A DNA stretch of 64,000 bases, taken from NCBI GenBank assembly GCA_016785225.1, contig JAFBJZ010000638.1:434001-498000 (forward strand), in the 5' to 3' direction. The translations under genes were made by a program, and so were the position numbers. This DNA comes from Psettodes erumei. Lineage: Eukaryota; Chordata; Actinopteri; Pleuronectiformes; Psettodidae. How positions within the stretch are numbered: the stretch's first letter is position 1; every line of letters starts with the position of its first letter. The notes beneath the pieces are model-generated. The model was not told the origin of the DNA, searched no databases, and was given only the letters and a program-made list of their open reading frames with translations. Shown piece by piece: positions 1 through 13,016 of the stretch.

Positions 1-3000
1 AAATGTGCAGGTGATTATCATTAACACTCAGTGTGTATTTTCTTTTCGAAAAATTGGCTTGCTTGTATCCTTTCTGGACTTTCTTGTGTAATGGAAAAAA
101 AGTCTAATTCCTACTACCTCCTAAAGCTGAAAAATACATTAATAGTCCAACTAGTGTGCAAAAGAAGTATACACCTTGTGATGGGAATACCTGTTCTTCA
201 GGTGTTGTATTTCATGTCATTCATATTTTTATGACTGCCTTTTTGAAAAGCATAGGGGGATTTGTTGATTTGCAGTTCTTGAAAGCCATGATAGTCAGTC
301 CACCACAAAGCATTAAACATAAATGAGCCGTTGGGCCAATACTACAAGCAGGCCTGCCAGTTGTATATACAGTAGCTTTATCGGTAGTCTAAACACTGCA
401 TCTGCAGCATCAAAGTAATGTGAGGTGCTCATAATTGTTGTGCTTTCCACTGAATTCTTTAGTAGGGTGAAGAACATATTGTTTGGATTGTAGCTGATGT
501 TCTGTTTTGTATGTGGAAGTAGTGATGCAGTAAATGCCCACACATGGGCTAAACAAATCCTCATCTTAGCCTCCTTACTCATCCTCCAATGTGAGCACCC
601 TACATAGTTGTTAGGAGAATAAACCTAATACATATGTAGCTTTTGTCCACTCAGCCAGGTTAGCTATTAGAATATTATAATGCTAAAGGTAGCATGTTAA
701 TACTTTCCTCAGCTGAGTAACCTTGTCTGTGAAAAGGCTGCTGCTGGCACCATTGTCTGTCTCCTCTTGGCTCAAATACAAAAACAGATGCATCAGTACT
801 CAATGAAAGCTGGAACGTGAACAGCCAGTTCTTTATGTTTTGGCTCAAGGCTTCACATTTACTCACTTCACAGTTACTCTTTTAACCGACGCCTAACCTC
901 CGAGCTCCGTGGCACAGTACTATGAAGAATCAAATGTCTAAAATATATAAAACATTATATCAACTAGTATTGCATTCATATTCTCATATTTAAAATATGA
1001 TGCCATTGTGTGACTGAATCATATCACTGAGTTTCCTTTCCACAACCAGCAGACATGAAGCAACAAACGCATTCATTTGGACTCAGGTTTCTGGTGAATA
1101 ATATAGTCACTCCCCTTTAAGTTCTGTTTTGGCCTCCACACACTTGAAAAAATAACTGTTGGTTTAGCTCCTAAACCTTTATTTTTACACTTTTATATTC
1201 ATTGTTCATATAAAAATATAGGTAAATGCAGCTTTTAAGAGGCAATACATTAAGGTGAAGACAGCATATTTCGTCAAGGGGCCATGATGCAGAGGCAGTT
1301 GCATCTTCCGTCTGTTTCCAATATTATCCGAACGTGTGTGACTCAGTGTGAGTTGGCCCTTGAGAGAGAGCGTTGGCTGGCCTGAATCGTGAAGGTGATT
1401 CACCATTTGGTTAGATAGTGGTTGCATTGTGCAATCTTGTCAACTGTTCATCTTGTCTTGCTCCATTAGGCAGGCATGATGCCATCTGCTACCCAGAACC
1501 ATGGAAACAGCTGGTCATGTCATCCCCCTTCATTCACAACACCTCTTTGATAATTCCAATAAGCCCAAGCTTTGTATGTCTATGGACTGTACATACACAT
1601 ACATGTACTCACTATGCATCATGCCTCTCCTACACGTCCTGCCTCCTCCACCTCTTTCTTTCGATTAGTAACCCCAGGTAATGAGAAAATGATCTAGTTG
1701 CATTTGGACAATTGCTTGGACCAGAGTGCTTCATTATATCTGTGTGTGTGTGTGTGTGTGTGTGTAATCTCTGGCAAGAGCGCTTCAGATGCTATGGAAG
1801 CAGGACTGATGGTGTGTTTTGGACTCTGTTCACAATGAGATAAAAAGAAGCAAAAGTGCATCAATTGGAGCTGATGAATAAGCTGATGGAGGCATGTGGT
1901 GCTTCAGCGACAAAATACCTCCCTTTCTCTTCTGTCTGACAACAAAAGAGATGCTGTGTGCTGCCATCACAGCCCCTCTCCTACAGTCTCTCCTTCAGTC
2001 TCCACTACACTCATCTTCACCCTTAGGCTCTATGGGATGCCTTCCATACACAACACAAAAACACACATCCCTCCCACACTCGTGTTTTGCCATGTGGACT
2101 GCAGTGTTCCACCAAACCGAAGGGTCCAACGGCTCATTCTGCGGTCAGCCTGATGTCATGCACCGCCCCCTTCATCATCGGCTCTTATACCATGCAGCCC
2201 CTCCTTCCCGTCTTCACAGGGCACCAGTGGTGGCACTGGAACTGTATAGTGCCAGCTCATATCAGACTGCAGGGGTGGCTGGGCCATGCACTGCCTTCTC
2301 TGCTGAGAGAGGAGGTGCTGCATACAGGAGATGGAATAATGAGGAGATGATAATGAGCAACAAGCAGGGAAGCAAGTATAGGAGGACAGAAGGTGTGAAA
2401 AAGAGGGGGTGACTTAATGGAGAGAACAGGTGTAGGTGAGGTGAATGTCTATGGTTGAGGAACAGAAATGGCAAAACGCTGATGGGATGGAGATCAACAG
2501 AATGATGAGTATGTGAGAAGAAGAGGAGCGAGGGCAAGAGAGCAATATCTGGCATTTGAGAGGAACATTGCTGTCATCCGTTTTGTGTTAGTCACCACAG
2601 TGTGTTCAGGCAGTGCTTGTTTTCACTACCAATACAAATGCAAATGTCAGTCACCCTGTCCTTTTAATTATTTTTGCCATTTAAAAAAAAAAGTCCTTTT
2701 AGAAGGGCCAACAGTGATGGATGACTTTAAACCTCCGACTTAAATGGAATGCTTCCACCTTTCACCCTCACCCCCATAGGCTAAACTGTGACACTCTTAA
2801 ACATCATGTGTTTACAGGAGTTGCTCTAGGTGACAACATACACACAAATTTGCATCCCAAATCCTTCTTAACTGAAACCCTTGCTTTATTCGATATTACA
2901 AAAATACATTTGCTGAAACATATTTTCAAATTACAGGCTCACTGTCCCCGGGAGCACAATTACAGCTATGATACCTGAACGTACATGAGAGGAATGAGGT

Positions 3001-3479
3001 TTTTACTGTTGACAAAAATAGGACTTTTTTATGTAAGTCACACTCTTTTGAACCAGTGCAACTAAAAACAGAGACCATAACTCATTATCTTCCCTTTTTG
3101 GAGGGCTTTTTTGTAACCATTACTTCTGCTTACTTCAGACAGACTGGTACTATTCTGACATTTGCAGTGTGCCGTACTGCACTACTTATGAGATGATCTC
3201 ACACTAACTTTCCACAGGAAATTCAAACATATACTATGCTCAAGCTCATCTCACCATCACACAGTGGGGACCTCATGATACTCGTCACTGTGTTTGCTGG
3301 AATATCAGGATATTCCTGTCCCAGTGCTGGATTTCAAGGAATGTTTTTTTTAACAATTGTGCTTTCCTTCTTAGAGTTAGACTGAGAGAATTGACGCACA
3401 CATCTAGATGCTGCTGGAAGTGGTTGTCTTAGCTAAGCTTCGCTTTTTGGCTAGCAAAAGTCAGAGGGATGTAGCAAAG
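1..3479 (+). other. nrxn3: nrxn3 intron, upstream part
   Basis: AT-rich non-coding sequence taken as the 3' part of the intron before the first visible neurexin exon. Translated frames are short and show no neurexin LNS2 residues on the + strand. The longest frame (1894-2412) is unlike any protein I know and lacks splice context. Apart from a (TG)n run at 1741-1765 and CT-rich or A-rich patches, I see nothing that can be named. The intron assignment is inferred from the exon at 9296 starting in the middle of the gene. Confidence 0.7.
1741..1765. repeat. (TG)n microsatellite
   Basis: Twelve uninterrupted TG units plus one base. Confidence 0.95.
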
Positions 3480-4665
3480 CTCTGTCCGAAGATGAAAAAC
3501 CAATCTTTAAATTAAATAATCACCCAAACGTGTTTTTATGTGCAAAAGTGTTGTCAAAGGTTACTGTGATCCAGCCATATGAATAGCCTGACAGAATATA
3601 AACCATGTTTCCTTCTTTTCAAAGTTTTTGGGCAAGCCTTGCACTTCTAACCAATCAAAAAGGCCAAAGTGGGGGTGGGAGCTCACGGCTGTCAATCAAC
3701 AATTGAGCGCGATTCTGGTGTGGCGCTCTGTCTCAGGCTAACTAGCGGTAGCTGCTGGACATTATGGCTATGTTTGGCTCACAGGCCAACAGCCTGATTC
3801 CCGCACCAGCCGAGTCAGTGTACACGACGAGGGTGTAGGTGAAGGGCTGAGTGGAGTCTAGCGAAGCATGGAGAGGGAGGAGCGGTAGGTGCGCAATGGT
3901 TTTTCCTTGGGTGTCAAGCGCTAGCTTGAATTCTTGGACTTTCTTATTGTAGCTTCAGTCTATAAGAGACAATTTTTGGTGATGATAGCACACTTTTCTT
4001 TCATACAAGACTTGTATTCTATTAAGTCTTTGAGTGTGAAGGAAGTAGTATGCTCTGGCCAAGGATGAAAAACCAGTCTGCAAGCAACACTTGTGTTCTT
4101 TTTTTGTTTTAAGCAACAGTGTGTGACTTTTTTTTCAATGGTTTTATTTTACATATGCTCCAAAACATATGTTTATTTGGAGAGGTACTGTCAAAGTTTA
4201 CTGTGACCCACTCTAATTGAATAGCCTGGCAGAATAGAAACCATGTTCCCTTCTTTTCAAAGTTTTTGGGCGAGCCTTGCCCTTTTAACCAATTAGAGAA
4301 GGTCAAAGTGAGGGGTGGGAGTTCACGGCTGTCAATCAACAAGTGAGCGCAATTCTGGTCTGCCATTCCATCTCACTCCAAGGTATCAGGCTAGGCTAGC
4401 GCTAGCTGCTGGACAACATGGCTACTGTTGACTCCCAGGCCAACAGGCTCCCGTTTCCTGCACATGCCGAGACAGCGTACACGACGAGGGTGTAGGTGAA
4501 GATCCTGAGCAGAGTGTAACATGGAGAAGGAGGAGCAGTAGGAGTGCCATCAGCACTAACTTAAATTGTCGGACTTTCCTATAGTAGCTTTAATCTAAAA
4601 GAAATGATTTTTGGTGTTGATAATACACTTCGTTTTAAACAAGACTTGTATTGTAAAATCTTTGA
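3480..4665. repeat. Two-copy diverged tandem repeat, unit about 570-635 bp
   Basis: The segment starting near 3480 is repeated starting near 4053. Shared landmarks in the same order are GATGAAAAACCA, GAATAGCCTG, TCTTTTCAAAGTTTTTGGGC, CACGGCTGTCAATCAAC, GCTGCTGGAC, TACACGACGAGGGTGTAGGT and ACAAGACTTGTATT. The offset grows from about 573 bp at the left end to about 634 bp at the right end, so the copies differ by indels as well as substitutions. The unit shows no coding frame. It may be a tandem copy of a non-autonomous fish transposon or a local duplication. The family is not identified. Confidence 0.85.
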
Positions 4666-7600
4666 TTTCTCTTTGTGCCAATGACTGCAGATGCAGCTGA
4701 TCTAAAATATTGCATGACTAATTATATTGAGTTTTTCAGAAAATTACTCCATTTTGTGTTTTGTATGTGCTTTTTGGTGTTGCATTCACATTACCAACTA
4801 ATATAAGTTTGCTTAAACAGATTTCTGTCAGTCAAGACATGCGCATCCCAAGGTTTGCAACAGAATTTCAGCCAGGATTAGCATGGGATTAAAATTAGGG
4901 CCAAGGTATGATGCAAACCTTGGCACTGGGTCTATTGTTTTTGATTTTGTATTTGAGCAGCAGTGCAGGAGAGCTTATGAAGTTAGGATGTGTGCTCCAC
5001 TGCTGAACCCATCTCATTTCAGGATATCAACCATAGAGAGGAGGAGGGTTGTTCTGCACTGAATGTTAGAAAGAGATAATAGCAGAAAATGGCATATGCA
5101 TGTATATGTATGATTGTATGACAGATGTTTGGTTTAGGACCTCAGGAAAGGAAAGAAATGAACTAATTGGTTCCAGAATAAACATATCTCTAGTATTGAT
5201 TCATCTTGACTGAACTAAAGCACCTGCATATGAGTGATGAGTCTGAGAGCGCAACAGGGCTGCAGTGCATGTGGTGCCTCGTTTGACTGTTCTATTTCAG
5301 TCTGACCACATGTGAGACTGATTTATTGAGAAACAAAGGCGAGCAGAGAGCAGGAAGAGACACTATATGCTGTGTGGTTGCTGCGGTGGAAGTAAAGGAG
5401 CAGCTGTAAATGTGGAGGTAAAGGTTGGCAGATAGGGTGTGAGCAAGCAATGTGACAGCTCGGATGGAGCGCCTCGCTGTGTTTGAGAAGGGCATACTGT
5501 GTGCTGCACTGAATACTGTGTCATGTAGCACAGCTGACACTGCCATCCTGAACAAGTTTTTATGATATGGTAATTAGGTTCATATTGATCCCCAGTAATG
5601 ATCACTGGATATTCTAGCCCATCAGTCATTAGTTCTGTCACTCATCCAGTGATAATATTTACTTTGCACTGACCTGCCCCCAGAATACGTATTGTACGCG
5701 TTTCTGTCCGTGCATTTGTATGTTTGCAGTGAACGTATTTGCATGTCATTTTCTTTCTGCACGTGTGTGCGTTTGAGCAAATAGAGACCTCCTCTGCAAA
5801 GCTTCACGAGCACCTTGCGTGTGTGTATATATTCACTCCACTTCAGATGGAATTACCCTGCTTCTTCATTAACGCTGGGCCTAAATCAGCAGCTGATGGC
5901 AGCTGTGGCCGGGGCCAAAAGGACATGAGCGCTGATCTGAAGTAGATTAGGGAGGAGATTGTGTGTGTGTGCGCATGGGCATGCACACACTGTGGTTCCA
6001 CCCACCTGCCCTTCCCTCGCGCTGCTCCATGTAGCCTTACCAGGGCCCGATCAATACACCATCCTGGAGCAGAGATGGAGGAGCTTGGCTTTATGGAGTC
6101 GTTACAGTCCCTTGCGCGTGCATTATGAATGGGCCCCATAAGGCTGTTGATAGACCGAAGAGTAGCGTAGCAAAGCAGAGCCATAACAAAGGAAAAGATG
6201 AGGTACACATAGCCACGGTAGTCAGTTCCTCTTTTATAACACCATTTCGATTACCTTATTGATCAGCCTGCAGCAGAACAGAAAAAATCATAATCCCAAA
6301 ACAGACCAGGGATAGTTGATTGTGAGATTAGTATGTCCCAGAATAATATAGTGGTGCCTGGCAGAGTTTAGTAAAACTTTCCACTGTCAAGAAAATTAAG
6401 ATAGAGAGCGCAGTTTCATGAGTCTGTGCATAAACGACAGCCTGTTGTAGCTCTGATAGAGACCTTGAGTTGTAAGGAAATCACAGTGATTAATTATTCT
6501 GTCCATGTCTGGAAAAGTTGACTTGATATATCTCAAAGACAGACTGAGTGTAACTTTGGTGAGTTTGAGCGATTTACATCTAAGATCTGCATAGTGGCCA
6601 TCACAGTACTATTAAAAATGTTCTCCATTGCAAATGAGCAGCTTTAAAGGATCTTTTTCTTTTCTGTCTCTCCTTTCATGTAATATTCAGTTTGCTCTTG
6701 TGCCCGTAAGTCGTCTAGGAGCTTGCTGAAAGTGGATTGCAAGGTATTTGGTTTCAGAAGAAAACATAAAAACACCAGAGATCAGTAATGGCGGTTAAAG
6801 CTCGAAGAAATTTAGCCACAGGGCAGCTGTAACATTTCTGTGAAATGTCATTTTTAAAATCATCCCTGTTTTTCATTTGATGTTTATCACGAATTTCAAA
6901 AAGTATATTGAATGTGACAGTTGTTCGGTCAACTCCATTTTTAAATGTTGCTGCTCCTGACAATCATCTGAGAGCTGCAGCGTGCCTACATTTTCTCTCA
7001 CATCTTGGCCTTAACTGATAATCACATGCAAACAACAAAGAATAAGTGGAAATTTCCCCTCAAGCCATTAATCATGTTAGCATAACATAGCCAAACACTG
7101 CAGCAGCTCTGTGGGAACTTGTCCGAGCTGGATTTATTGTTGATTTAAATAACTTTGTTCTGCAGAAAATGAATGTGCAAATATTTTGATAATCTATTCA
7201 TTGTCTAAGTATTTTTTAAGTAAAATAACAAACATTCTGTTGTTCAGCTTCTAAATTGTTGGCTATAGTAATTATATTTGTCATCTGGGGCAGAAATTGG
7301 ATATATCAATAGACATTTTCCACTGTTTTGAGTTGTAGTTTGAAGTAAACGTCCCCTATTACTGTTGGCTCACTTCCTGAGTGGCAAAAATATCATCATC
7401 AAATTCCATTTTAGAAAAGTTTCAGTCGCCATTTTAACTTAAAGTTCAGTTCAGTTTCAGCAGATGTCTCGACACCTTCTCCAGTCTGCGCTGTTACCAG
7501 CTGTTCTACCGGTGAACTTCAACTGTTTGGAAGAAAGCAGAAAATAAATGCCTTAAGCATCTGCTCCGTAAAATCAATTTTACTTTTGTAAATCCCTTTT

Positions 7601-9295
7601 AATTCTTCATGCTTCGATCAGATTCTGACTGGCTCGCCAACAAAGAATTGACTGTGGACCGTGCGTGGGGCCTGTACAGGGCCAGTGGTTAGTTTCCACT
7701 GTGCGTATTTCTTGTTAACTCGGCATTCTAATGGTTTCTGGATGATGTTCCTCTTCAACAGTGTTGTCTGTTTTCCAGTTTATATTCAGTGATGCATTTG
7801 TTTCTAAATACAATGCATGAAATCATGGTGCTTAATCATTTAACCTCAAGCTTCACAAATGCACTTGAATGTTATTTTTTTGTGACGCAAATGCTGTGTC
7901 ACAATTAATATTAGACAAGTGCTTTGAGACTGCATAAAATTAACATTGCAGCACTTTCAGAGGGGGTGATTAATTGAGAAATTAATAATAATCAGTAGTT
8001 GCAACCTCAGCCTGATATACCTCTGTAGCTTTCTGTTCACTCAGTCATTATCTGTGTTGCGCGTTGTCATTCGAGTTTTATTGTGAAATGAACTTCATTA
8101 GTATTGTGTGGTGCATTAGCAGTAGATTAAGAGTTTGACAAAGTGTGTGGTAAATATTTTGCTGTGTGTGTCATGTCCAGGAGATTAAGCGTGTTCGTTA
8201 TCCGCGCTGACAGCTACGTCGCTGTGTTCGTACTCAACACAGAGACACGCGCACATACGTGACCACATCGAGTCTTTCGGATCGCTCCCTCCTTTTTTCT
8301 CCACCATTTGCCTCCTGACATCTTTTCTTTCCCATGCAGTTTCCTTCCCTTCAGCTGCCCTTATATTCCCACCAGCCCCTCGGTTTCTCCCCCTGGTTTA
8401 GTCCCCCCCCCCAGCCTCCAGCTCTTGGGTCACCTGTGTTGATTTACTGTCAAATCTTCCAGGATTATGGGTAATCCCACAGCAGTAAAATCTCTTTGCT
8501 GACAGCTGTGCTCCCTCTAACAGTGTTGCTGTTTCCTGCGTACACACATTGTCCTATATACCAGAAAAGGCCCGTCTTCCTCCCCAGAAAGGAAAAACAA
8601 AGAAACATTCATTTTCTGCCTCACTGGCTTCCAATTGACAATATTCTCCTCTCCTTTTCTGTGGGGTTTTCTTGTATGTGAGTGTAATGGGGACTGCTTC
8701 CCTCTTGTATGGATAAGGGGGTTTGATCTGAGTTTATTGTGGGTAAATAGGTATGATATTGGGTATATTCTCAAAGGGTCACAAATACTCCTGGCGGGGG
8801 GGGGGTCTCAGCCTCAATACGTGAGGACTCACTAATAATTTAACCATTGCTTCTCACACTTCACCCAGTTGGCAGGTGTTCAGTCAAATGAAAATATAGT
8901 CATGGATTTGTGTACAATCTCCTTTTCACTGTGGATAAATTGAAGTTGAAATAGAAAATGACTGAGAGACAAAATGGGCCACACACACACCTTAAGATAT
9001 TAGTTTTATTGATCCTGCTGTCCTCGAACCTGCAATATGTAATATTAGTAGGGAATGATGCTATAATATCACAGTTTTGCAATGGAGTACATTTCATTCA
9101 CGTAGAAATTAATATTTTTCAATCATTACCGCGCTGCTCAATCATACCCTCCGGTGGCATATTGTGAACAACCTCAGAAACAACAGCTCTGCACCCAATT
9201 TCGCACTGCGGTATAATCATCATCTTTACACTTGCATGCGTGTCAGGTTTCGCGGCATATATGAGAAGCCTCCAACCAATGTTTGTCTTCCCCAG
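4666..9295 (+). other. nrxn3: nrxn3 intron, 3' part before the LNS2/LNS3 exon
   Basis: AT-rich intron. The stretch at about 8283-8420 is pyrimidine-rich, and a G run occurs near 8796-8805. No exon-like frame with splice borders was recognised. The end carries a standard acceptor, TTGTCTTCCCCAG, at 9283-9295. AT-rich sequence around 7930-8140 with repeated TTAAT/ATTA cores could be regulatory, but nothing in the sequence proves it. Confidence 0.7.
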
Positions 9296-9734
9296 GTGGT
9301 GTACAAGAACAATGACATCCGCTTGGAGCTGTCCCGCCTCGCTCGCATCGTGGACCCCAAGATGAAGCTCCAGGGAGACATTGTCTTCAAGTGCGAAAAC
9401 GTCCCCACCCTCGACCCCATCAACTTCGAGACCCCCGACTCCTACCTGGCCTTGCCAAAATGGAACACCAAACGCGTGGGCTCCATCTCCTTTGACTTCC
9501 GCACCTCTGAGCCCAACGGGCTGATACTCTTCACCCATGGCAAGCCCCAGGACCGACGTGATGCTAAGGGCCAGAAGAACAACAAGGTGGACTTCTTTGC
9601 AGTGGAGCTGCTGGATGGAGGGCTGTACCTGCTGCTGGACATGGGCTCCGGGACCATCAAGGTCAAGGCCACGCAGGCTAAGGTCAATGATGGCTCCTGG
9701 CACCACGTGGACATCCAGAGAGACGGTCGCTCAG
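9296..9734 (+). CDS. nrxn3: nrxn3 coding exon: end of LNS2 and most of LNS3
   Basis: Internal exon of alpha-neurexin-3, a presynaptic cell-adhesion receptor. The acceptor CCCCAG precedes GTG GTG TAC, and the donor GTAAGG follows at 9735. It is 439 nt, entering at phase 0 and leaving one base (G), and encodes 146 residues. Residues 1-35 finish LNS2 (VVYKNND..., with Cys33 in FKCEN; its partner cysteine should lie in the preceding exon outside the window). Residues from about 36 form LNS3 strands, with motifs SISFDFRTSEPNGLILF, VELLDGGLYLLLDMGSG and HHVDIQRDGRSG. PINFETP, KWNTKR and FTHGKPQ agree with neurexin-3 rather than neurexin-1 as I recall them. LNS (laminin G-like) modules are extracellular beta-sandwiches. 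The frame stays open 269 nt past the donor to a stop near 10003, so intron retention would give a truncated, possibly secreted product. Confidence 0.96.
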
Positions 9735-12632
9735 GTAAGGATGGAGGGGAAAGGGTTGGAAGAGGAAAATGTGAATGCGTACTTACGGCTCCACAGTTTC
9801 CTAATATTAGAAACTTGATTTCTGTTAAACATCTTTGTCAGAGTTTGTTGGAGTTGTTAAAGTACTGTGATCAGCTCAGTGCTTTGGAAACTTTAGCTCT
9901 AAAGACCCTTTATGTCGCTGTTTTTTTTTTTTTAAATTTCCCTCCCTCCTTCCCTTTTACACACAAACACATAATAAAGAATGGCTTCAATCAGAAAACC
10001 TAACTCCTTGCTCAGTTAAAAATACGTTCCCTTTGGCCATACAGTTTATGAATTTATAGGCAGAGAGCTGAAAGTAACGAACTGCTGGAGGACAGAGTAA
10101 TCAAGCCTTGAGAAATAAAGGTACACTTCTGTACATTATATCCTAAAATACTGAATGAAAAATGACTAATATTTTTTCAGGATGGCTTTAGGGACCTAGC
10201 TTTTATATCAGTTTCTAGCGACTGTGTGTCATCATGCATTATTTGGATGGGGAAACACTACATTTAAAGGAAAAAAAATGTTTTCATTATTACAACTGAG
10301 CTATAGACTAAATTAAATAGCCATTTATTGATTTACTAAAAACTGACTAATTAATCAACCAGTTGCTATCAAAAACTCAGAAAAAATGCTTTTAGAAATG
10401 TTTATAAAAATAGGAAGCATCATTGTCACTTGTGCTTTTGCACTTTGCACCAACTTGCAAGACCACATCCCACTGTAAAGGTTACCATTCTACAATATTG
10501 ATGATATTGGTGCATCCAGTTTAAATAAACAGAAACCGTTGAGGCTTACGGGAGTCACACTACAGTAATTGCTGCTAATAATAAAACTGTTGACTCGCAC
10601 CAGCTGCCACAGTGGTACAGTACCAGCAGAGAGAGTGAATTGTGAAATCATGTCACTACTCCTTTTAGTTTTTTCCTCCATCAGATCCACAAAATGATTT
10701 AAGTCTCCTCAGTATATTCATTTAAGAAATGATTTATTGCCCAGATAATGCCATACATCTCTGCAGATAACTACTGCATCTGTTTCCCCCTCCGCTCCCT
10801 TCCATCTGTATGTCCTCCGTCCCTCAAAACATGGCCAAATACACAGAAAGTATTAGAGGAAGATTATATTAGAGAAAAGGGTGAGAAACGTGTGCTGCCT
10901 TGAGCTCCAAACCCAGCCCCAATCTCCGCATTAGGTGGGATCCTCCAGAGGACTCGGATGTGGTAGTCGGCACTATAGCCTGTGTTATATATCAGGTTAG
11001 AGCAGCCAATTTAGCCATGTGTCAGAGCTCGCTGCTTTGATTAATCACCAGCACAGCCCCCGGTGCGATAGCAGAGTAGAAAGTAGGATTTTCACAGGGA
11101 AAAAGAGGAATGAGACAGATATATGGATAGCAGGCTGAGGGATGGTTAAGAACAGGCATAATCACACTTGTGGCTTGAGTGAAATGTTAATAGGAGTTGC
11201 AAGTGAATTAAATTTCTTGTCCACAATGAGCTCCAGCCAAGATGTCTCTGTCTGGCTGCAGGGTGAATGTAACATGAGTAAAATGTGACAAGTCATATTA
11301 CAACCTTTTCTGACTAGCTAAATTTGGGCTTTTTGGAGAAAGTGATGGGTTTTTTTTATACTCGACCTGATAGAGGAGTGTCGCAGGAGGCAGGAGAGAT
11401 AATCTGAAGTCAAAGTCTTTTTTGTCCTGTCTTAGATCAGATGTTTATATTGAACCCTGCCCAGCCTTCAGAGACAAAGACTGCATGGACATTCTTTAGT
11501 TTTATATTCTTTCAGCATATGATTCCGGGAAACCTACCCTGCTTTCTGCTGCAGTGTAAAGTCACCAGCATGCACTACCTTTGTTTGAGCATATTATATT
11601 TGACCTATAAAAATGCCCAGTGGGTGGAAAAAAAAACCCCAACCCAACTTGTTTGGTTGAATATCTTCATTGTCATCCAGGGAAATTTTTTCACTGTGGA
11701 ATGTTGTAGGTGTTTTGGAGCTCTGTATGAAGTTTGGTGCAAATACACCTTTTCCTCAGTGAGTGATTTCAGCAGCTCAGTGATTCGTTGTCGTAAAGGA
11801 ACCGTTCAGGTTGGCTCATGAAGCTGAGAATCTTAAACTCTTCTCTATCATGATTTGTCCTCTACAACATGTAGTGTATGCATATTATTGATGCTATGCT
11901 CAGCTTTTAAGGCTCAGTCTATTTTTATTAGACCACATTACAATTGTATGTGCATTTGCATTTGTAATTAACGGGCAGCCTGTAGAAATATTGAGTACTT
12001 TGTGCAGGTGCAGAGCACGTGCAGTGACCTTGTTTGATGCAAGCTTATTTTTTTGCTCTGCCCCCCCCATTCTGTAATTTTGTGACTCAAATAGAGTTCC
12101 CCTGAACAGAGTGTTACACAGTCAGTGATGGGTGCAATTTTGGCTGCCAAATGCAGGTTTAAACCTCCACCTGGACGGGCCTCATCTTAGCACAGACACA
12201 GGAGTGCTGGGCTATTTTTGTCAGCCTCTTTTGCAGTTTTGCTACCCGGTGTGCTCTGGCTCCGAGTGTATCTCCACTTGTTTAGAACTCTACCTGGCAT
12301 TTTCCCCCCTGTCCCTCACATTGATGAATAAAGGCAGGCCACCAGTCTCCTATTTAATTTGAAAATACAATTTTTAGTGAGCCTTTAGTGGAAGTACCAA
12401 CACCTGTAAATTGAGGGCAGTAGATGTCACTTGTTTCAGTGGTATTCAGCAAAAGCAAGTGCTGAGAGCTAAATATGGAAAATCACTTAGCTGGTAGAAC
12501 ATGACAATTAATTTTTCAAAATCCAAAAAGGAACCACTGACATCACCTCTCTCCACTTGCTGTTTTTTGAACATATAGGCCTGGGATAGGAGTAGATAAC
12601 ATGGCATGCCGTTTGTTTTCTTTTTTCCCCAG
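9735..12632 (+). other. nrxn3: nrxn3 intron inside LNS3
   Basis: Intron of 2898 nt between the two LNS3 exons, GTAAGG...TTTTTTCCCCAG. It is AT-rich with homopolymer runs, for example T12 near 9921. No additional exon, RNA gene or mobile element was recognised. The frame at 11441-11821 has no splice context and resembles nothing known. Confidence 0.85.
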
Positions 12633-13016
12633 GCATCATCTCGGTAAACAGCCGACGGACCCCTTTCACAGCGAGCGGGGAAAATGAGATCTTGGACCTG
12701 GAGGGAGACCTTTATCTTGGTGGTCTGCCCGACACCCGAATGGGTTTGGTGCTCCCCACTGAGCTCTGGACCGCAATGCTCAACTATGGCTATGTGGGCT
12801 GCGTGCGGGATCTGTTCATCGACGGACGGAGCAAGGACATCCGGCAGATCGCTCAGTCCCAGAATGTGACCGGCATCAAGTCATCCTGTAACAAGGTGTC
12901 GGGGAAGCAGTGCGACAGCAACCCCTGCAAGAACAACGGGGCGTGCAAGGAGGGGTGGAACCGCTTCATCTGTGACTGCACCGGGACTGGCTTCTGGGAT
13001 AGCACCTGTGAGAGAG
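12633..13016 (+). CDS. nrxn3: nrxn3 coding exon: end of LNS3 and EGF-B
   Basis: Exon of 384 nt between TTTTTTCCCCAG and donor GTGAGA. It enters with two bases completing Gly and leaves one base (G of Glu). The LNS3 part includes ISVNSRRTPFTASGE, ILDLEGDLYLGGLPD, LNYGYVGCVRDLFIDG and a Cys pair (GYVGC...SSC). EGF-B follows from about KQCDSNPCKNNGACKEGW to ICDCTGTGFWDSTCER, with six cysteines. The wording is closest to neurexin-3 (SRRTPFTASGE, KQCDSxPCKNN). Two differences from the mammalian protein as I recall it: Asp replaces the usual Gly in the last EGF loop (GFWDSTC, codon 12998-13000), and an N-glycosylation sequon N-V-T sits at 12863-12871. The frame is intact. Confidence 0.96.

Noticed and set aside
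1894..2412. 172-codon + strand frame
   Set aside because: Composition is low in recognisable motifs, overlapping frames are also open, and there is no splice or promoter context.
9119..9706. 195-codon frame on the minus strand
   Set aside because: It is antisense to the LNS2/LNS3 exon, a mirror frame of strongly biased coding DNA, with no recognised product.
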